From Cordia subcordata (taxonomy: Eukaryota > Streptophyta > Magnoliopsida > Boraginales > Cordiaceae): a stretch of 64,000 nucleotides of DNA. Under the pieces are notes generated by a model. The model had not been told where the DNA came from, searched no databases, and worked only from the letters and a program-made list of their open reading frames with translations. The translations under genes and the position numbers were made by a program. Shown here piece by piece: positions 10,920 to 24,537 of the stretch (the stretch's first letter is position 1; the number at the start of each line of letters is the position of its first letter). The stretch lies in contig JAPTOF010000008.1 of the NCBI GenBank assembly GCA_028554755.1, positions 16,287,001-16,351,000 of the forward strand, read 5' to 3'.

Positions 10920-12404
10920 TGTTATCGCTATTTGAGCACAAGCCTAAATAGCCCGCAAGTGCACGGGACGTGTGTAGTACAGTGTGTGCAAGTGCGGGGT
11001 CAAATCCACAGGGAGGCTACCTTAGTTTAGTCTCTATGTGCTCGGGTGCCTTAAACTAGCTACGTGCGTGTGTGTACTTATTTTGGGATGGAAGGGAGCT
11101 CGGAAAAAGGAAAATAAAAACTAATCTATGGAGGAACTTAAAGGAGCCAAACCAAGGAAGGAAACACTAATAAAGAAGAAGGAGACCTAGGGCGATTGCA
11201 TTGCAACAAGACTTGGGCTATGATAACAGATGATGTCTATCTGAGGCTCAGGACTTCTATTGTCGTTGTATTGATCGGGGGCTCTCTTAACTAATACTAG
11301 TGGTTCAACCCGTTAGCTGGATTTAAAGCTAAGGGCCAATCCCTCCTAGCCTACGCAATCCGTGCTTAGAACTTATCCTCTTGGCTAGATTAAAGCCAAG
11401 GACTAGCACCTAAACTCGACTAAGCATAGCATGTAACCTATTAGCTAGATTTAAAGCTAAAGCCTACTTTACTAAGCAAAGCCATGAGATTAAGCACAAT
11501 CACATCACCCAAATAAGTAGATAAGAGCATTTGAAGCACAAATAACACATGCATATTTACTTAGGCATTTTAACAAACACATAGACATGTTTGATTTTCA
11601 ATACATAGACATATTGAATCCTGCCATAAATTTATGTAAATAAACATGTATTAAGAGCCAAAGATCTATATAAATCCATTATTCAAAGCCCTAATCTAAT
11701 ATACAACAACAATCAACCCTAAATCTAGCCTAATCTAGCAACATATTTACAAGAAATAAAGAAAGAACAAGAAGAACTTCCCTAAATTCTTGCTTCCAGA
11801 TCCGTACAAATCCTTCAAATCTTTGTTTAATGCTTTAATCCTAGCTTGGTGTGGGGTTTAGATGGTGGTTTAGGGCGTTTTGTGAAGTGGGTAAAGGGTT
11901 AGGGTTTATTAGGATTTAAGAAATAAAAGTTCCTCCCCTGGAAATGAGCTGAAACGAGCAATTTATAAACAGCTTCAGCGCACAGCCGGTCGACCGGCTC
12001 CTCTTTCTTACTCGACCGACTTAAATTCTTATGCTCTCTGGAATGGCCGGTCAACTGGCTCCTTGAGGAACTCGACCAGCTTAAATTCTTTATTCTCTGG
12101 AGCGGCTGGTCGACCGCTCTTCTTCTAAGTTGACCTGCTAAATCAGAATAATCTCTTCTTTATTCCTTTTCTTTCAATCTTCATCCGTTAGCTCATTTCT
12201 TCCTCGCGTAAGCTTGAACCCTTCCAAAACACTCCTAAAACATGGAAATAACACTTAGTATAGTATTTATGCACCTAAATACATTATGTACAAATATTAA
12301 CAAATATGCATAAACTTTATACTAAGTGCACTCAATTATACTCTAAACACCCTTAACTATGCACGCAAAAACCAGATCTAAACATGCACAAATGACACAC
12401 ATCA
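10920..12404 (-). mobile_element. Solo LTR of gypsy type D, nested in family-A LTR
   Basis: Read on the minus strand it starts TGATGTGTGTCATTTG, like the D2 LTR start TGATGTGTTTG at 32824, and ends AGCGATAACA. It is flanked by a perfect 5-bp duplication TTTTC (10915-10919 and 12405-12409). There is no PBS, coding part or second LTR, so it is a solo LTR of about 1485 bp left by LTR-LTR recombination. Motifs AGCCGGTCGACCGGCT and variants lie at 11985-12125. Confidence 0.85.
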
Positions 12405-13605
12405 TTTTCCATGTGGAAAATTTTCCCACATAGTAAATTTCTACCACTTGTTTGAAAGACTAGGACCAAGTCCATAATCCAAGCCGAATAGATAGTCCTA
12501 ATCCATATGGAGGCCCAAGCCCAATATAAAACCATCCAAGCCCAATTAGGTTATCTTGGACCCTTAAAAAGGCCCAAACCTAATTCTAAGCTTTGGCCCA
12601 AATAGGCTGCTACTACAATATGAAATTTGCTCTTTCAAGATTACTCTCTCAAAGTCATTGAACTAGAGAATAGACCAAGAAGACACAAATAAGATTAAAG
12701 TTGCACTCCAAGGATAATTGATGTTACCCAGAAGCTTATTATAAAAGAATGTGTTTGCCTTTGACCAACTAAATAACTGATCATAATACCCCTCTATGTA
12801 TACCCATAGCCAAGCCCAGTCCTCTGGCCATTGTACTAATCACCTCCTTAGCTACATCTTTTCTATTAGGTCTCTTGTCCTATTGCCAACCATCCTTGGA
12901 CGTGGATCTCTTGATCTCGGGAGCGACCCTCAAGCCAAATGACCGATACACTTACATAGTATCACTAGATCTAGATTTGGATGATTAATTTGGACAATCC
13001 CAAAGGGAGCACATAGGTTCCTTATTGTATATGAATGTTCCAATTAATTAGAACTTGGCACTCAATACACAAGACTGTTGATCCTAATAAAGTAAGATCT
13101 CATCTATAGTGAATCAAAGTACCAAACCCTAACTTCATTAGTTTATCCGTATATGCCCAAGATTAAAAGCAATGATCATTTAGTAGCAGTGAGTATCTTG
13201 TTTTCTTGCTTTGATAGTGCTTCTCTAGAAAACATACTCATCATGGTTTTGCCTAATACGTGACACACGCACTAGAGAGATTAGTCTAGAAGAAATGATC
13301 TAGGTAGATCACCCTCAACAAAGAGAATTTCTCGTTATAACCTTGTCCCCGTAGAATACTCAACACTACCATTCAGTTATGGACCCAATTTATGATATGA
13401 GTAAATATAGACTTGGACCTACTGTTTGTCCAACCTGACTAAGCACCCAAGTCATTAGTTCAAGTCAAAGAATCTTTACACATGCATCAACGAAAACATA
13501 CTAGAATAATACGTAAGAAACTCATAATGCCATTCAATAAAAATAAATTGTTTCATATCCAAAATGTCATATATGAGTGAGCTTTAAGGCATACTAATCC
13601 TAACA
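12405..13605 (-). mobile_element. Family-A copia LTR, minus orientation, second piece
   Basis: This continues the LTR begun at 10703. It aligns inverted with 713-2000 and 33119-34450 and ends at 13605 with ...TACTAATCCTAACA, the exact complement of the family-A LTR start. The partner end is truncated, so no TSD can be named. Confidence 0.85.
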
Positions 13606-14232
13606 TCGTGCACCTTCTAGCTTTATTGCGCATCATCATCTAAGTTTGTCACTACCCTATAACTCACCTAAATCATCCAAAACATGCATTTAGTGTAGCT
13701 TTTATCTTTAAACTTAGGTATGTATAATTGTCTATGCTTAAACCTATCTCTAGTATAAGTACAACATTAATGCAACTATATAAGCTCATAACACATCTAA
13801 AACATGGATAAAAACACACCAGAATGAAACACATCAAAAAACATAAATTGAACCACCTAGATATCACCCAAGTGCTTAGTTATATAACAATAGACATCAA
13901 ATTTGTAACAATTACCCAAATAGAAATGATTAGTTGTGTTTATTTTCCTCTCATTACATGGCTTTGAAAGATAGCGTAATATTCTTTTGCTTAATTTTGA
14001 TTTTTGGTTCCCTACTAACCTTCAGAAGTTAGATATTGATCACAACTAAACTGTGATTATTTAAAATCTCCACTTTCTCATAGCCAGTTAAATAACCAGG
14101 GTCTTCTAAATAAAATCAGCTATTCATTTTAAATGCAAAGTTTACCATACATCCCTACACCATACACCACAATAGCACAATACACCATTGACAGGTGAAC
14201 TACACATACCTAGATAAAAAATTCTCTCTCTC

Positions 14233-14297
<65 letters not shown>

Positions 14298-14738
14298 CCC
14301 CTCTCTCTTCTCTCTATTCTCAAGCACGACTACTATACACAGTCTCTTTCTCCATTCTCAAGACTCTCTTCCTTCTATATTCTATGTCTTCCAATTTTCT
14401 CTCTTCGATATTCTAAAAAAATTCTTTCTGCCACCATTGCCATCATTGTGCTCCCCTCGTTGTCATCTTGCTATTGTTGTCATCATCGTCTCGATCTTGC
14501 TCTCCCTCTACTATTCTATCTTTCTCACCCTTTTTTGTTTGTGTGTTTTTGTGTGTGTGCGTATATATACACGCACACAGAGAGATTCAAAGAAAAATTT
14601 GTGTTTTGTGTGTATGTAAGGTTATTTATATATCTAGTACAAATATGTGTTTGTGTGTGTGATAGAAAGAGTCAAAGAAAAATCTGTGTTTTGTGTGTGT
14701 AAGGTATGAACATATTATTCAAATATTGTGAACATACA
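13606..14738. other. Intergenic sequence without recognisable gene
   Basis: AT-rich sequence with no supportable coding frame. It holds the CT microsatellite at 14223-14320 and a degenerate direct repeat: 'gattcaaagaaaaatttgtg' at 14584 recurs as 'agtcaaagaaaaatctgtg' at 14668, each followed by GT-rich runs. Its origin is unknown. Confidence 0.6.
14223..14320. repeat. (CT)n microsatellite
   Basis: About 100 bp of nearly pure CT repeats. It produces spurious Ser/Leu and Arg/Glu reading frames on the two strands. Confidence 0.95.
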
Positions 14739-16070
14739 TGTTGGCAAGATACTAGTTATTGATTTTGATGATGAAAATTTTTCATATGCATTTATATTAT
14801 CCCTGTACCAAAAAGCATCTTGTGAGTGTCAAATATTGAGTTGTATAGATAAATGCTTGGAAGATAGAAAAAGATGAGTAATAAGCATTATTTGTCAAAG
14901 ATTGAAGAAGAAGACGATAAGAAGGCATAAGAAGGAGAAGAAATATCATAAGGGATACCGGATGTTCTACTCTTCTTGTGAAATGCCTTACTATTGCAAG
15001 TGTTAGCTCAAACTTTTATTTCCAATGATTTAAACAATTTAAATCTCATGCACACTAGATTTCATAAAAGCAAAAATGATTTTGAATGCATGTACTGAAT
15101 AAAGATATATTTTGAAATGTCTTTAAGTCTTCAAAATCATTTACGAATTACCGTGAGTGTGTTTAGAGTTATGAAATATTGATTAAAATCGCTTTAAAAA
15201 GTGTTTTAGAGGATTTTGCCTTTATTTCAGCTCTCTAGGGTGAAAGGACCCCCTCAGCCGGTCGACTGGCTTACCAGGGAGGTCGCCCAACCAAAACAGA
15301 GAAGAGAAAGAAAAGCCGGACCCCTTAGCCGGTCGACCAGCTAAGGAGTCCAACCTAATCCAAGAGGGTCAAGGGAAAGCCGGTCGACCAGCTGAGTGAA
15401 ATGCTGTAATAAATGAACTAACCGTTTATTACCGTTTTGGCCATTTCTCCTTTCTTTTCCTCCACCAACCAAATCCTAAAATTTACAAATTTTTAAATAC
15501 ACCTTCAAAACTCATTTAGATCAATCAATCAAAGCTTGAAAAACCTACATCATGTTTCAATTACTGAGATCTTGAGCTATTCTTGCAATATCTTTGAGCT
15601 TTCAAGAGCTTTTCTTGCTAAATCATCTTGTGGGAAGAAGATGCCTATTCCTTACAAATTCTTACTCTTCTTGATTGTACACATACTTTGTGAGCAGAGA
15701 AATTCCGAGAGAGACATTTATAAAAGCTTGTACAAGTGTGAAGAAATCCTAAAGAGTGGGACTCTTGGGGTCTTTGATGTTTGGCTTCAAAGAGTTGTAG
15801 AACTTAGTCCTTGCTTCACCAAGATTTGAAGAAGCATTTTCAGTAAAGATTGTTGAAGTCCTAAGAGGAGTATCCTTGGCTGAACCACCTAAAAATCGTT
15901 TGTCTTCCTACTCTCTACTCTTTATTTATTTCATTTACTTATATTGATTGTCTTGTATTTGATATTTTTTTTTAAAGAAAATTGCTAATTTTTGGTGAAT
16001 TTTAAAAATGAAAATCATTGAATATCTTCATTCAATGCTCCCCTCCCCTCTTAAGATATTTGCACCTACA
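14739..16070 (+). mobile_element. Solo LTR, family B
   Basis: Starts TGTTGGCAAG, ends TTTGCACCTACA, and is flanked by a perfect 5-bp duplication ATACA (14734-14738 and 16071-16075). It aligns with the inverted LTR at 7800-9118 and the fragment at 27424-27992. Three GCCGGTCGACC-type motifs lie at 15255-15400. There is no internal region, so this is a solo LTR. Confidence 0.9.
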
Positions 16071-16208
16071 ATACAATATACAAGTTGTGAACATATTTTA
16101 AAGAATCGGGAATACATTGTTTATTTTTGTCAACATATAACGCAATACTTTTGAACTTATGATATAAAGGTAATGAATTTCTAAATTGTGAACGGTTAAA
16201 ATTTTTGA

Positions 16209-16985
16209 ACTTAAGTTATGTTTGGTATGCAGTAATGACTTGGAATAGAATCATCATTTTAGCTTCTCATTCCCCTTTTTTTTATTTGGTGGAATTAATT
16301 GAAGTCAAAAAGCCCATTCCCATGAAATGGCCTTTCCAGGAAAAAGGAGGAAAACCCATTCCTTAGCCAAACCCAAGGAATGAGTATTTCGACTTATGTT
16401 GGAATTATAAAAAATAAAATAAAACCAAAAATATAATTTATTATTTCCCTTTTAAATCTTCAATTGTTGTTAAACAAATATAAAATTTAAAATTAGAAAA
16501 GCAAAAATTAGAAAATTAAAAATACACATATTTTTTCATTTTTAACTCTTTTTCACCCAAAAAATGGGTGTAGTTTTATTGGACAATTAACTTTTCTCTG
16601 AATTGTATTAGAAAAGTAAAAAAAATTGAAATACGGTGATAAAAATAAAAAATGATTGAACAAATAATGTTGTATTTAATCGTTGATCAAAAGACAGAGC
16701 ATTTTAATATATGTTAATATTGTATAAAAATAATTGTCACATATAAGTCTAAATTTATGCCAAATTAAAAAAACAAGTGTATTTTGATTAATTGAATTGA
16801 TTTTTATTCTGTTTTAGTTTTACCAAATATATCAAATAAGATAGACATTCCATTCTATCTTGTTTTTATAGTTTTAACCAAACATATGAAAAAGAAAAAG
16901 TATTTCATAACCATTTTGCTTTGAGTTCTTTTCTACTTTGAATACTCATTCTTTTTCAAACCATTCCATCATACTAAATGAACTA
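16209..16985. mobile_element. Possible non-autonomous DNA transposon (MITE-like)
   Basis: An AT-rich block of about 780 bp with imperfect inverted ends: 'gtttggtatgcagtaatgac' near 16209 against the complement of 'accattccatcatactaaat' near 16961. This end type (TTTGGTATGATGGAATGG) is common in plant non-autonomous DNA elements. No transposase and no clear target duplication is seen. The rest of 16071-17260 is AT-rich and unassigned. Confidence 0.3.
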
Positions 16986-17717
16986 TTATAGTGTTAAAAT
17001 TGTTAATATATAAAATACAATATATAACTAATTAAAAATTATGAACCTATAATATAAAAACTGTAAACATAAAAAAAATTGTGAAAGCGCTTTTTTTGTG
17101 GCTTCTTTTGTCGGACGCGTGAAAGGCCCAATTTTTCGGATGCACAATGGTTGGTGGGCGCGTGATTCGTTGGGTGCACGGTATCATAACTTCATTTTAA
17201 CTTACTATTGACAAGAAAAATTACAAATTACTACATTATTATCCACAATTTTTTAATATGAAATTTTGTATTGCATTCCGTGCATCGCACTAAGCTAAGA
17301 TATTTCTATTCCAGAAATCACTGGAAAACTTTGAAAACGGCGTTGCAGCAGGTACCATTATTGCAGCTTACATTGGCAAATTTCTACGAAGGCCAATCGC
17401 ATATATGGCGCTGCAATAAGTTCCCTAAATGTGTGGCTAAAATACTGCTAAACATAATTAGCCCCAAACAAGAAGGGGAAAAATAAACATGAATTCACCA
17501 ATCCCCATGAAAGCAAACTTGGCAGCGTCACGCACTCCTTCGCTTGATTCCCTGCTCTGCCAATTACCATTGCACCCAGGACGCCATGTTGGGGAACCAA
17601 TCAGTCTTAATATAAAGGGATGCGCTTTACAACATGGGAAGCTACGTGAGAATTGGTGACTAAGGGGCCGAACAATTAAATCGACCAAAGAATCAACTTT
17701 TGCCGTTACCATCACTC

Positions 17718-18017
17718 TCAACTTGATGTATAATTGTGGAAAAGCAGCATCAGCTTATCAAGGGTTTCAGGTAAAAATTTCCGAGCAAACAAGTAACATG
17801 GTCTTGGATTTCCATTCCACAAGCACGGATGGATCTGAATTTCTTTCTGCAGCACCAAAGAAATGTTGTATTCATTAGTTATATATTTTACAGCAATTAG
17901 CAATGAATCAAAGCACGAGTTTCTTAGTTACGTACCCTCTCATCACTGGTAACATGAACACTATCTGTAATAGACTGCAAAGATCAGCTGATATCAGACA
18001 ATGAATCCATAAAGAAC

Positions 18018-18072
<55 letters not shown>

Positions 18073-21000
18073 TTTCATAAGTGTCAGTTATGATTATTCC
18101 CTGCTGAGTGGATGCCAAAATATTTTAAAAGCAAAAGGAGAGAAAATTCTACCAAGATACTTGTATTTATGTTATCCTAAATATAATATTACTGAATGAT
18201 AACCCAAGAATACAAAATGACATAAATCCAAAACGAAACAATGAACTAAAGCAACATGCGGCAAAACCCCATGATTGAAATTGATCCAAAAAGCTCAAGC
18301 ATACCGTAATATTTCTCATCAGCTCATAAGTGACATCCTGAGCCGTGTACGATTTTGGATGCCACTTCCCTTCAGACCAGTCAACATGTGTTACTGACCA
18401 GTTAGCAATGCCAGCAGGATCAAGCATCTGAAAATGCAAAAAGAAACACACTCACCCAATGGTCAAAAGGGGAGCACTGTACAAGATGGAAAGTATAGAT
18501 ACCACAGGTCCTTACATGGAAAAAGGTTGGCAAATAGTGTTCATCCGAGTAACAATTTCGTCCATATTCCATGCCAGGCTGTTGCATTAGAAAAATAGTC
18601 CTCAATAGTTGAATTCTGAAAGCTTAAGATTTGTGACTATACTGATAATATAATTATTAGAAAAGATCAAAAGCTTTAGGAGTTCAACTTGAAACGTTAA
18701 ACCCATACCACGAAAAACTAAATCTAAATACACAAACCAGCTTTAATTTTCAATAAAATATGAGAGGTGTATATTTCTTTTCATTCCTCCACTAAAATAT
18801 TCATTGGACTCCAAAGATACAATGTTAACAAGCCACATCACACATCTGGCACTCAAAATTGAAGCAGAAGAAGATCGAAGCAGGAAGTGGATCACATATT
18901 CACATCACCTCATACACAGTTACACTGACCAGAAGCTAATTAGCAACCTATCCTATAACCAGTCTATATAATAAAACCAAGGTACTCTATAACCAGTCTA
19001 TTATCTTATATATGGATAAAACCAGTTGATATATCTGTGAACTCCATTTCTGGTGCTGCTGCTCGTGCAAAATCATGATGACAAAACAAATGAAGGTTAT
19101 CAAGCATAAATTTGTAAAACCCTTCATAAATAATGAAGAATAAATAGAATAATGCAGATAAGCAAACGATACTAATTTCTCTTCTTAGCACGAGCTTACA
19201 GCAATTCCATATCAGACAGCACTTCAAGGAGCACGAAGGACAATATAACACCAACGGGAACAATTTCATAAAGGTGGATATTAAACAAGACATAAGATTA
19301 CAACTGTCAACTTCTTCAGCACCTAGAATTCTCCAGATATTTTCAAACTCACAAAGAGCAATATCCACCAAATTTAAGAGGCACAATGAAGTCACATACA
19401 AAGAAGCCTATTAGTCTTTTTCAGGCCTTAGCTTTAGAGAGAGATAACCACCGATAGGTTGCATTCCTCTTTTAGAAACAGAATGCATCAGAATAGACGC
19501 ATATAAAATGATTGACATACCAAGTAACACATTTTAAGCCATGAAAGAAGCAGCAATCAGCTTCTAGACAGCCTCAAGTAGAAGGGTAAGTTGATAGATT
19601 ACCAACCGAAAAAGAATTAGCAAGCAAAGACATTAAAGACGTCAAAAGCTGTTACAGAAAATTTTGTAGGAATGCAGAGCGATCATAACACAACAGATAC
19701 ACCAACATGGCTGCAGCAACTACTACCAGATAAGGAATCATATTATCGAGCATAGTAGAAAGTTCCATTAGGAAATAAGGAAAAGTTTTAGATATAAAAA
19801 CAACAATTAAGGATGTTATGTCCAAGAACAGAACCACCTTGCAGTAATGCTTGAATTTCAAATAGTAGAGACCATCAGCCATAATAACTAGAGCATGCTG
19901 CCGCTTCATTGTGAACCACTACACATATTAAAGAACAAAACCTGTCAAATGAGATAATGAATGGGGACCTTCATCCACAAGTGAAAAATTTTATCCATAT
20001 GCGCCAAGGGCGTGCAAACCCGAAAATGTTAACATCAATTTTTTAATCTATACCTTCTTTCATACCATCTACATACAACTCTACAAGGACCTCTAGTCCC
20101 AAAAAGAATAAATAAATAAATAAAAAGGAAAAGAAAGCATGTAACTATAGGTGCTCCAAAGAAGAAAATGGCATTTCCTTCCCTTCAAAAGCCCTCCTAT
20201 TTGTTTCTTCCACAAGGTCCAAATAATGGCGAGAGGAACCATGCTGCTGACCTTTTTCTCGTGTCTGAAAGATTTTATGCCATTCCATGCTTTTAAATAA
20301 TAACAGAACAACTTTGAAGATAACCATTGGATATTTATAACCTTGGAAGCCATCTCCCAAAAGACTCCTATAACCTAAGCAAATCTAAGTATTCGATACT
20401 CCATCATTTCCAAATTGTTCATACATAGGAAATATCTATTGACCACGATATACCCTTGTTCAATATAAGAATCCTCCCCCACGCCACCTCCCGAGTAAAA
20501 ACGTAACTCTATTTGGGGCATATAATTTCCAAATATATCTCCATGCAAGACCACATTCAAGTTAGGCTCATATCTTCATCCCTAAGAGCTTTATAGAATG
20601 ATTTCACCACGAAAGCACCACCGACACGTTATACTTTAAAGGAGTAGAAAACAGAAGCATTCCATCTATCTTGCCAAAAGAAGATTCTCTTCCCACACCA
20701 AATATGATGTAATTCAAAAAGGAGTAGAAATTGGTAATCCTGAAAATTCTTAGATTCAAACAACAACCCACCACAGAAAGAAAAGTAAGCACCCACTCAC
20801 TCTCCCAAAACTGTAAAACCATGGTTTGAAGGAGGTTACTCAACAACCATTATATCCATTGCTAACAGTGAGCTTTAATGATAGTTCATGTGATAAGCCT
20901 GCAAAGTGTTATTTAATGCTCTGCAACAGAACCAGAATGTTTGTTGGGGAAGCTAAAAAGGAGATATTATTGCACAAATTATAATTTGGGGAAACAATGG

Positions 21001-24000
21001 ATTGGGTACTTGCGTCCACCTCAGAAATAAAAAGACAGGAAAGGAAAGTGATTGTTCACTTGCAGGACACTGTTCCCAGCAGGACCAACTTAATAATCAT
21101 TCCAGTGACAAAGAAATGGTTTCCACTGCTACCCTAAATATGTGAAGTATACCTGTGACCCCTTCCGGAAGTCTTTTTGCTCAACTTCAGGTAACATATG
21201 TTCAGAATATCTACCACTTCCATGCGGCCCAGGATCCTCGAAGCTGTAAAAATAGCAAATGTGCTTGTAATAAAATATAGAAAATGAATACAGAGTCAAA
21301 CTACTTTCACAATATGATAGATACACTAATAAACCAAAAATTTATAGGCTAACAAGAAATCACAAAGTGAACTAGTTGACCATCGATTTATGAAAAGAGA
21401 TTCACAGAAAGAGAACCCATTTCAGAAACAGACTGAAGATAAATAATGACTTGGTAGGTCTATCAAATAGACACATTGGTCTTACCAGTCTATGAAGCTA
21501 ACATTTGTGTACATCAGATAGTTGTACACATAATTAAAGTCACGCAGTGGTATGCAGCTGCAATGCATGGAATACTTAATCAGAATACCAGTAACAGCAT
21601 AAATTCTTAACTAAGTGAAAATAAAAGACATTGCCGTAACTCTATCATCTGGCAACCTGTCAGAGAGCAGAACAAAATGTTGGTTGTCAGGATCTTTAAG
21701 TGCATTAGCCAGTAGCCGTCTCTCTGCATCAACCATTGAAATTTTTCCCCAAACTACCTGCAGGGTGGTAATTCGATAAATCAGTAGTCATAATAATGAT
21801 GATGGCAACATGAACTGTCAAAGGAACAAAAAATGAGCCTGTATCTTAACAATAGATACAAAAGACGAACTCATATATATTAACTAAAGTTATGTCCTGA
21901 TACAAACCTTTTCACTACGAATTTCTCGATTAAAAAAGTAGCGGCTAAAATGTACTGGTTTTTCCTTAGATGCATGCACATATACAGAGAATTTACCTTC
22001 ATGCCCCTGCCAACAGAAAGACAGAATATGTAAGGTAAACCGGAAGAAAGCACAGCATTAAATAAATTGAAGTTGTGAAATAATTTAAATATAAATGAGA
22101 AACTCATTTATTGGGAAACCGGACTGTATCACACCACAGCAAGCTGCTTTAAATAAGACATCCCCATTGGCATGAAGGGTTACTTTATGCATCCTTCAGA
22201 ATACTGGATTCTTATCAGATGCCATAATAGCAAGGAGCTTTATTTGTTCTTTCTGTCAAAAATGAAAAAGAATTTTTGCCTACTTTTATATGTTGTAAGC
22301 ATTTATGTCCCACAAAAATTGATATTTGAAATGCCTCATGATTCTATCAATTCTGCCCTTGAACTTTCATAATAGCGTTTAATTTATTCTCAAATATATC
22401 CAGAAATATGTAACTGGCGGGTTTCAGATGAGCAATCCAAACTACCAACCAAAATAATAGTCAAACTAACACATATCAAGACACAAAGCACACTCTGCAG
22501 CAGCTAAAATCATCATTTCCACTTTCCTCTACTTTGAACCCCCTTCATACCAAATTGCTGTCCACCCATTTGCCCGAAAAGATCTTCATACTATATGGTT
22601 CAATTAACTACATGGGTAATGCATATCAAAAAAGTCTACGACTACCATAGAGAATTTTATCTCACCAATTAAGAGTAGCAACGAAGTGATTAAAAATATA
22701 TTTCAAACTCTAACAAAATCATCATGTAAAATTTCGATAGAATCAGCCAAGGAATGGAAGCCCCAAGACCTTTAAAAGTTTCAGATCCTGCCTCTTGCCC
22801 AGAATATAACACTAGTGTGGAAGAAACTGAATTGCAAGGTCTACAGCTTATTAATTAATAATTATACTCTAGAAAATACCCCAGGATGGAACATTGTAAT
22901 ACTTTTTCTTGAATAGAAGTAGATGAGTTAAGTCTAATACGATAAAACAAGTAAAGAATGTTATTACTTTCTCCAGATGCATATCTATATCATGTAGAGT
23001 GAGTCAAACTCATCAAATGAAAAAAGGAATAACAGAATAGCTATATCTGTTCAAAGTACATTCTCTGCTAAACGGAGTTTGACTCCATAAGATAGTTTAG
23101 ATTGCCAAAGACAACCGTTCAGATTGCCGACACACTGCATTTCAGAAGCATTGTTCCAGGCCTCTGTTGCCCAGGAGATTTAAAGCCTTGGTAAATATAG
23201 TTAGGTCCTAGTCTCACTTGAGAAATTTAGATGTCCTCATCAGAGAAAGTTCAGATTAAAATCCTTCTAAGTGATTCAAATTCTATATGATATCTCATGA
23301 CTTAAGTTACCATTTTCAATAGAAGAACCCAGCAGCCCAGTACGAGGAATAAACAAACTCCTATTTTTGCTCAGGGGCTCAAACAAATGGATATGCAGAT
23401 TTGGATCAGTCTTAAATGGATCTTGGACTTGATAACAGTGGCTCAGAATTTTGAAAAGCACTCTAGCAATATTTGAACATCCAACCACCTTTTACACTCT
23501 TTTGATATCAGCTGACGTGGAAGCAACTAAAGTCAACCACATTGGTAGCATAAAGTGCTGAAATGAGATGAAAATTTTACATTATCCAGTAGATGTGTTA
23601 TGTCTATGTATTTGTCAGTATAGGATTGAGAAGAGAGAGTATAAACATCATCATTAACAAAGCTAACAATTCAATCAGCATACTTATATCACAATACTCC
23701 ACCAACTAGAAACAAGCATTGAATTATATCACTTAAGAAGAACCATAGAATATAATAATGCAAACTAGCAATTAATCATTTATAGGGCATGATAAATACA
23801 AGAAACAAACATGTTAAGAATATAAAATTTCATAAATGACAAACAGCTTATACCGCATGCAGGTGGAAACGGATCTTCCATCCACACAAAGATCATGGAT
23901 TTAAGTGTATGCACATATAAGTGTCACTGGAAGCAATCTAGTGAAAAAGCTCCACCATGAACTAGTTAAATATCAGTCTGGTATATTTCAATAACCAACT

Positions 24001-24537
24001 CTATGACAGCAATATCATAAAAGAAAGGCAGTAATACTTGACCGAAAAGGTCATCAATTACGGAAACATGATTACTGTTTGTGTTTGTTAAACGACAGAG
24101 AACAAGAAACAGTCAGAAGCAAGCCAGAGACTGTTAAAACACAGAAGAATTACCTGAAAAAATTTATCCCACAACTTCTCAAAGGGTAGTGCACCCGGGG
24201 TCAAGAACAAGAAAGCAATCTTAGGGTTGTCTGATATGACCGGAGGAGTATTCAGAATATCTCTAATTACAACACGAGAAGCAATCTCTTCATCCGTAAG
24301 TTCTCTTGCAGGAGCAGGTGGAAGCCAATTTGACAATGCTTTACAACCATTAGATGAGAATACATAACATGCAGCAGAGTCATGTGGCGGATAAACATAA
24401 GCGCAAATCAAGAACATGGTAACCAAAGAAACCAAGACGATTATCCATGTTGGCTTCCTTAAATGAGTGCGCTGGCGAGGCGCAGGTAACATCTGCATGT
24501 CCTTCATGCCAAGACGCCACGCCTGACCTGTCTTCAT
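17718..24537 (-). CDS. GT14 family glycosyltransferase (Core-2/I-branching enzyme-like), 10 exons, intact
   Basis: Coding exons (minus strand): 24537-24154, 22006-21908, 21757-21657, 21557-21486, 21243-21153, 19918-19838, 18578-18516, 18427-18305, 17974-17936, 17846-17718. All nine introns are GT-AG and the phases join without a stop, giving 1182 nt or 393 residues, the usual length for this plant family. Residues 1-27 are a basic cytosolic tail (WRLGMKDMQ), about 28-48 form one membrane anchor (type II, probably Golgi), then a Pro-rich stem and, from about residue 105, the Branch domain (IAFLFLTPG, VYVHA, DAERRLLANAL, HFVLLSDSCIPL, CFEDPGPHGSGRYS, RQHALVIMAD, DEHYLPTFF, HVDWS, YLFARKF). Relatives are putative beta-glycosyltransferases of cell-wall or glycoprotein glycans; the substrate is unknown. 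This is the only intact host gene here, surrounded by transposons. The start is the first ATG in exon 1 and matches the conserved N-terminus. Confidence 0.95.
18022..18066. repeat. (TA)n microsatellite in intron 8 of the GT14 gene
   Basis: An uninterrupted TA run of about 45 bp between exons 8 and 9, well away from the splice sites. Confidence 0.95.
20100..20870 (-). pseudogene. LINE (L1-type) ORF2 C-terminal fragment in intron 5 of the GT14 gene
   Basis: Broken minus-strand frames resemble the zinc-finger region after the RT of plant LINEs (zf-RVT). One reads GYIVVNRYFLCMNN, then WNGIKSF, then VPLAIIWTLWKK, and in the next frame NRRAFEGKE, which is the usual 'WxxWKERNRRxFE' ending. Several frameshifts and stops separate the pieces. 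It lies inside the 1234-bp intron 5 in the same orientation as the host gene, with both splice sites intact, so it is probably spliced out. An ATTT-rich run on the minus strand follows it (about 20105-20125). Confidence 0.7.

Noticed and set aside
14142..14702. Several open frames of 60-84 residues around the CT/GT repeats
   Set aside because: They are translations of simple repeats (Ser/Leu, Arg/Glu, Cys/Val runs) with no domain or conservation sign.
18167..18605. Minus-strand frames of 94 and 61 residues taken as separate small genes
   Set aside because: They are exons 8 and 7 of the GT14 gene read through into introns; the splice sites define the real limits.
20093..20846. Minus-strand frames as an additional exon of the GT14 gene
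   Set aside because: Exons 5 and 6 already join in phase without it, and the residues match LINE zf-RVT sequence.
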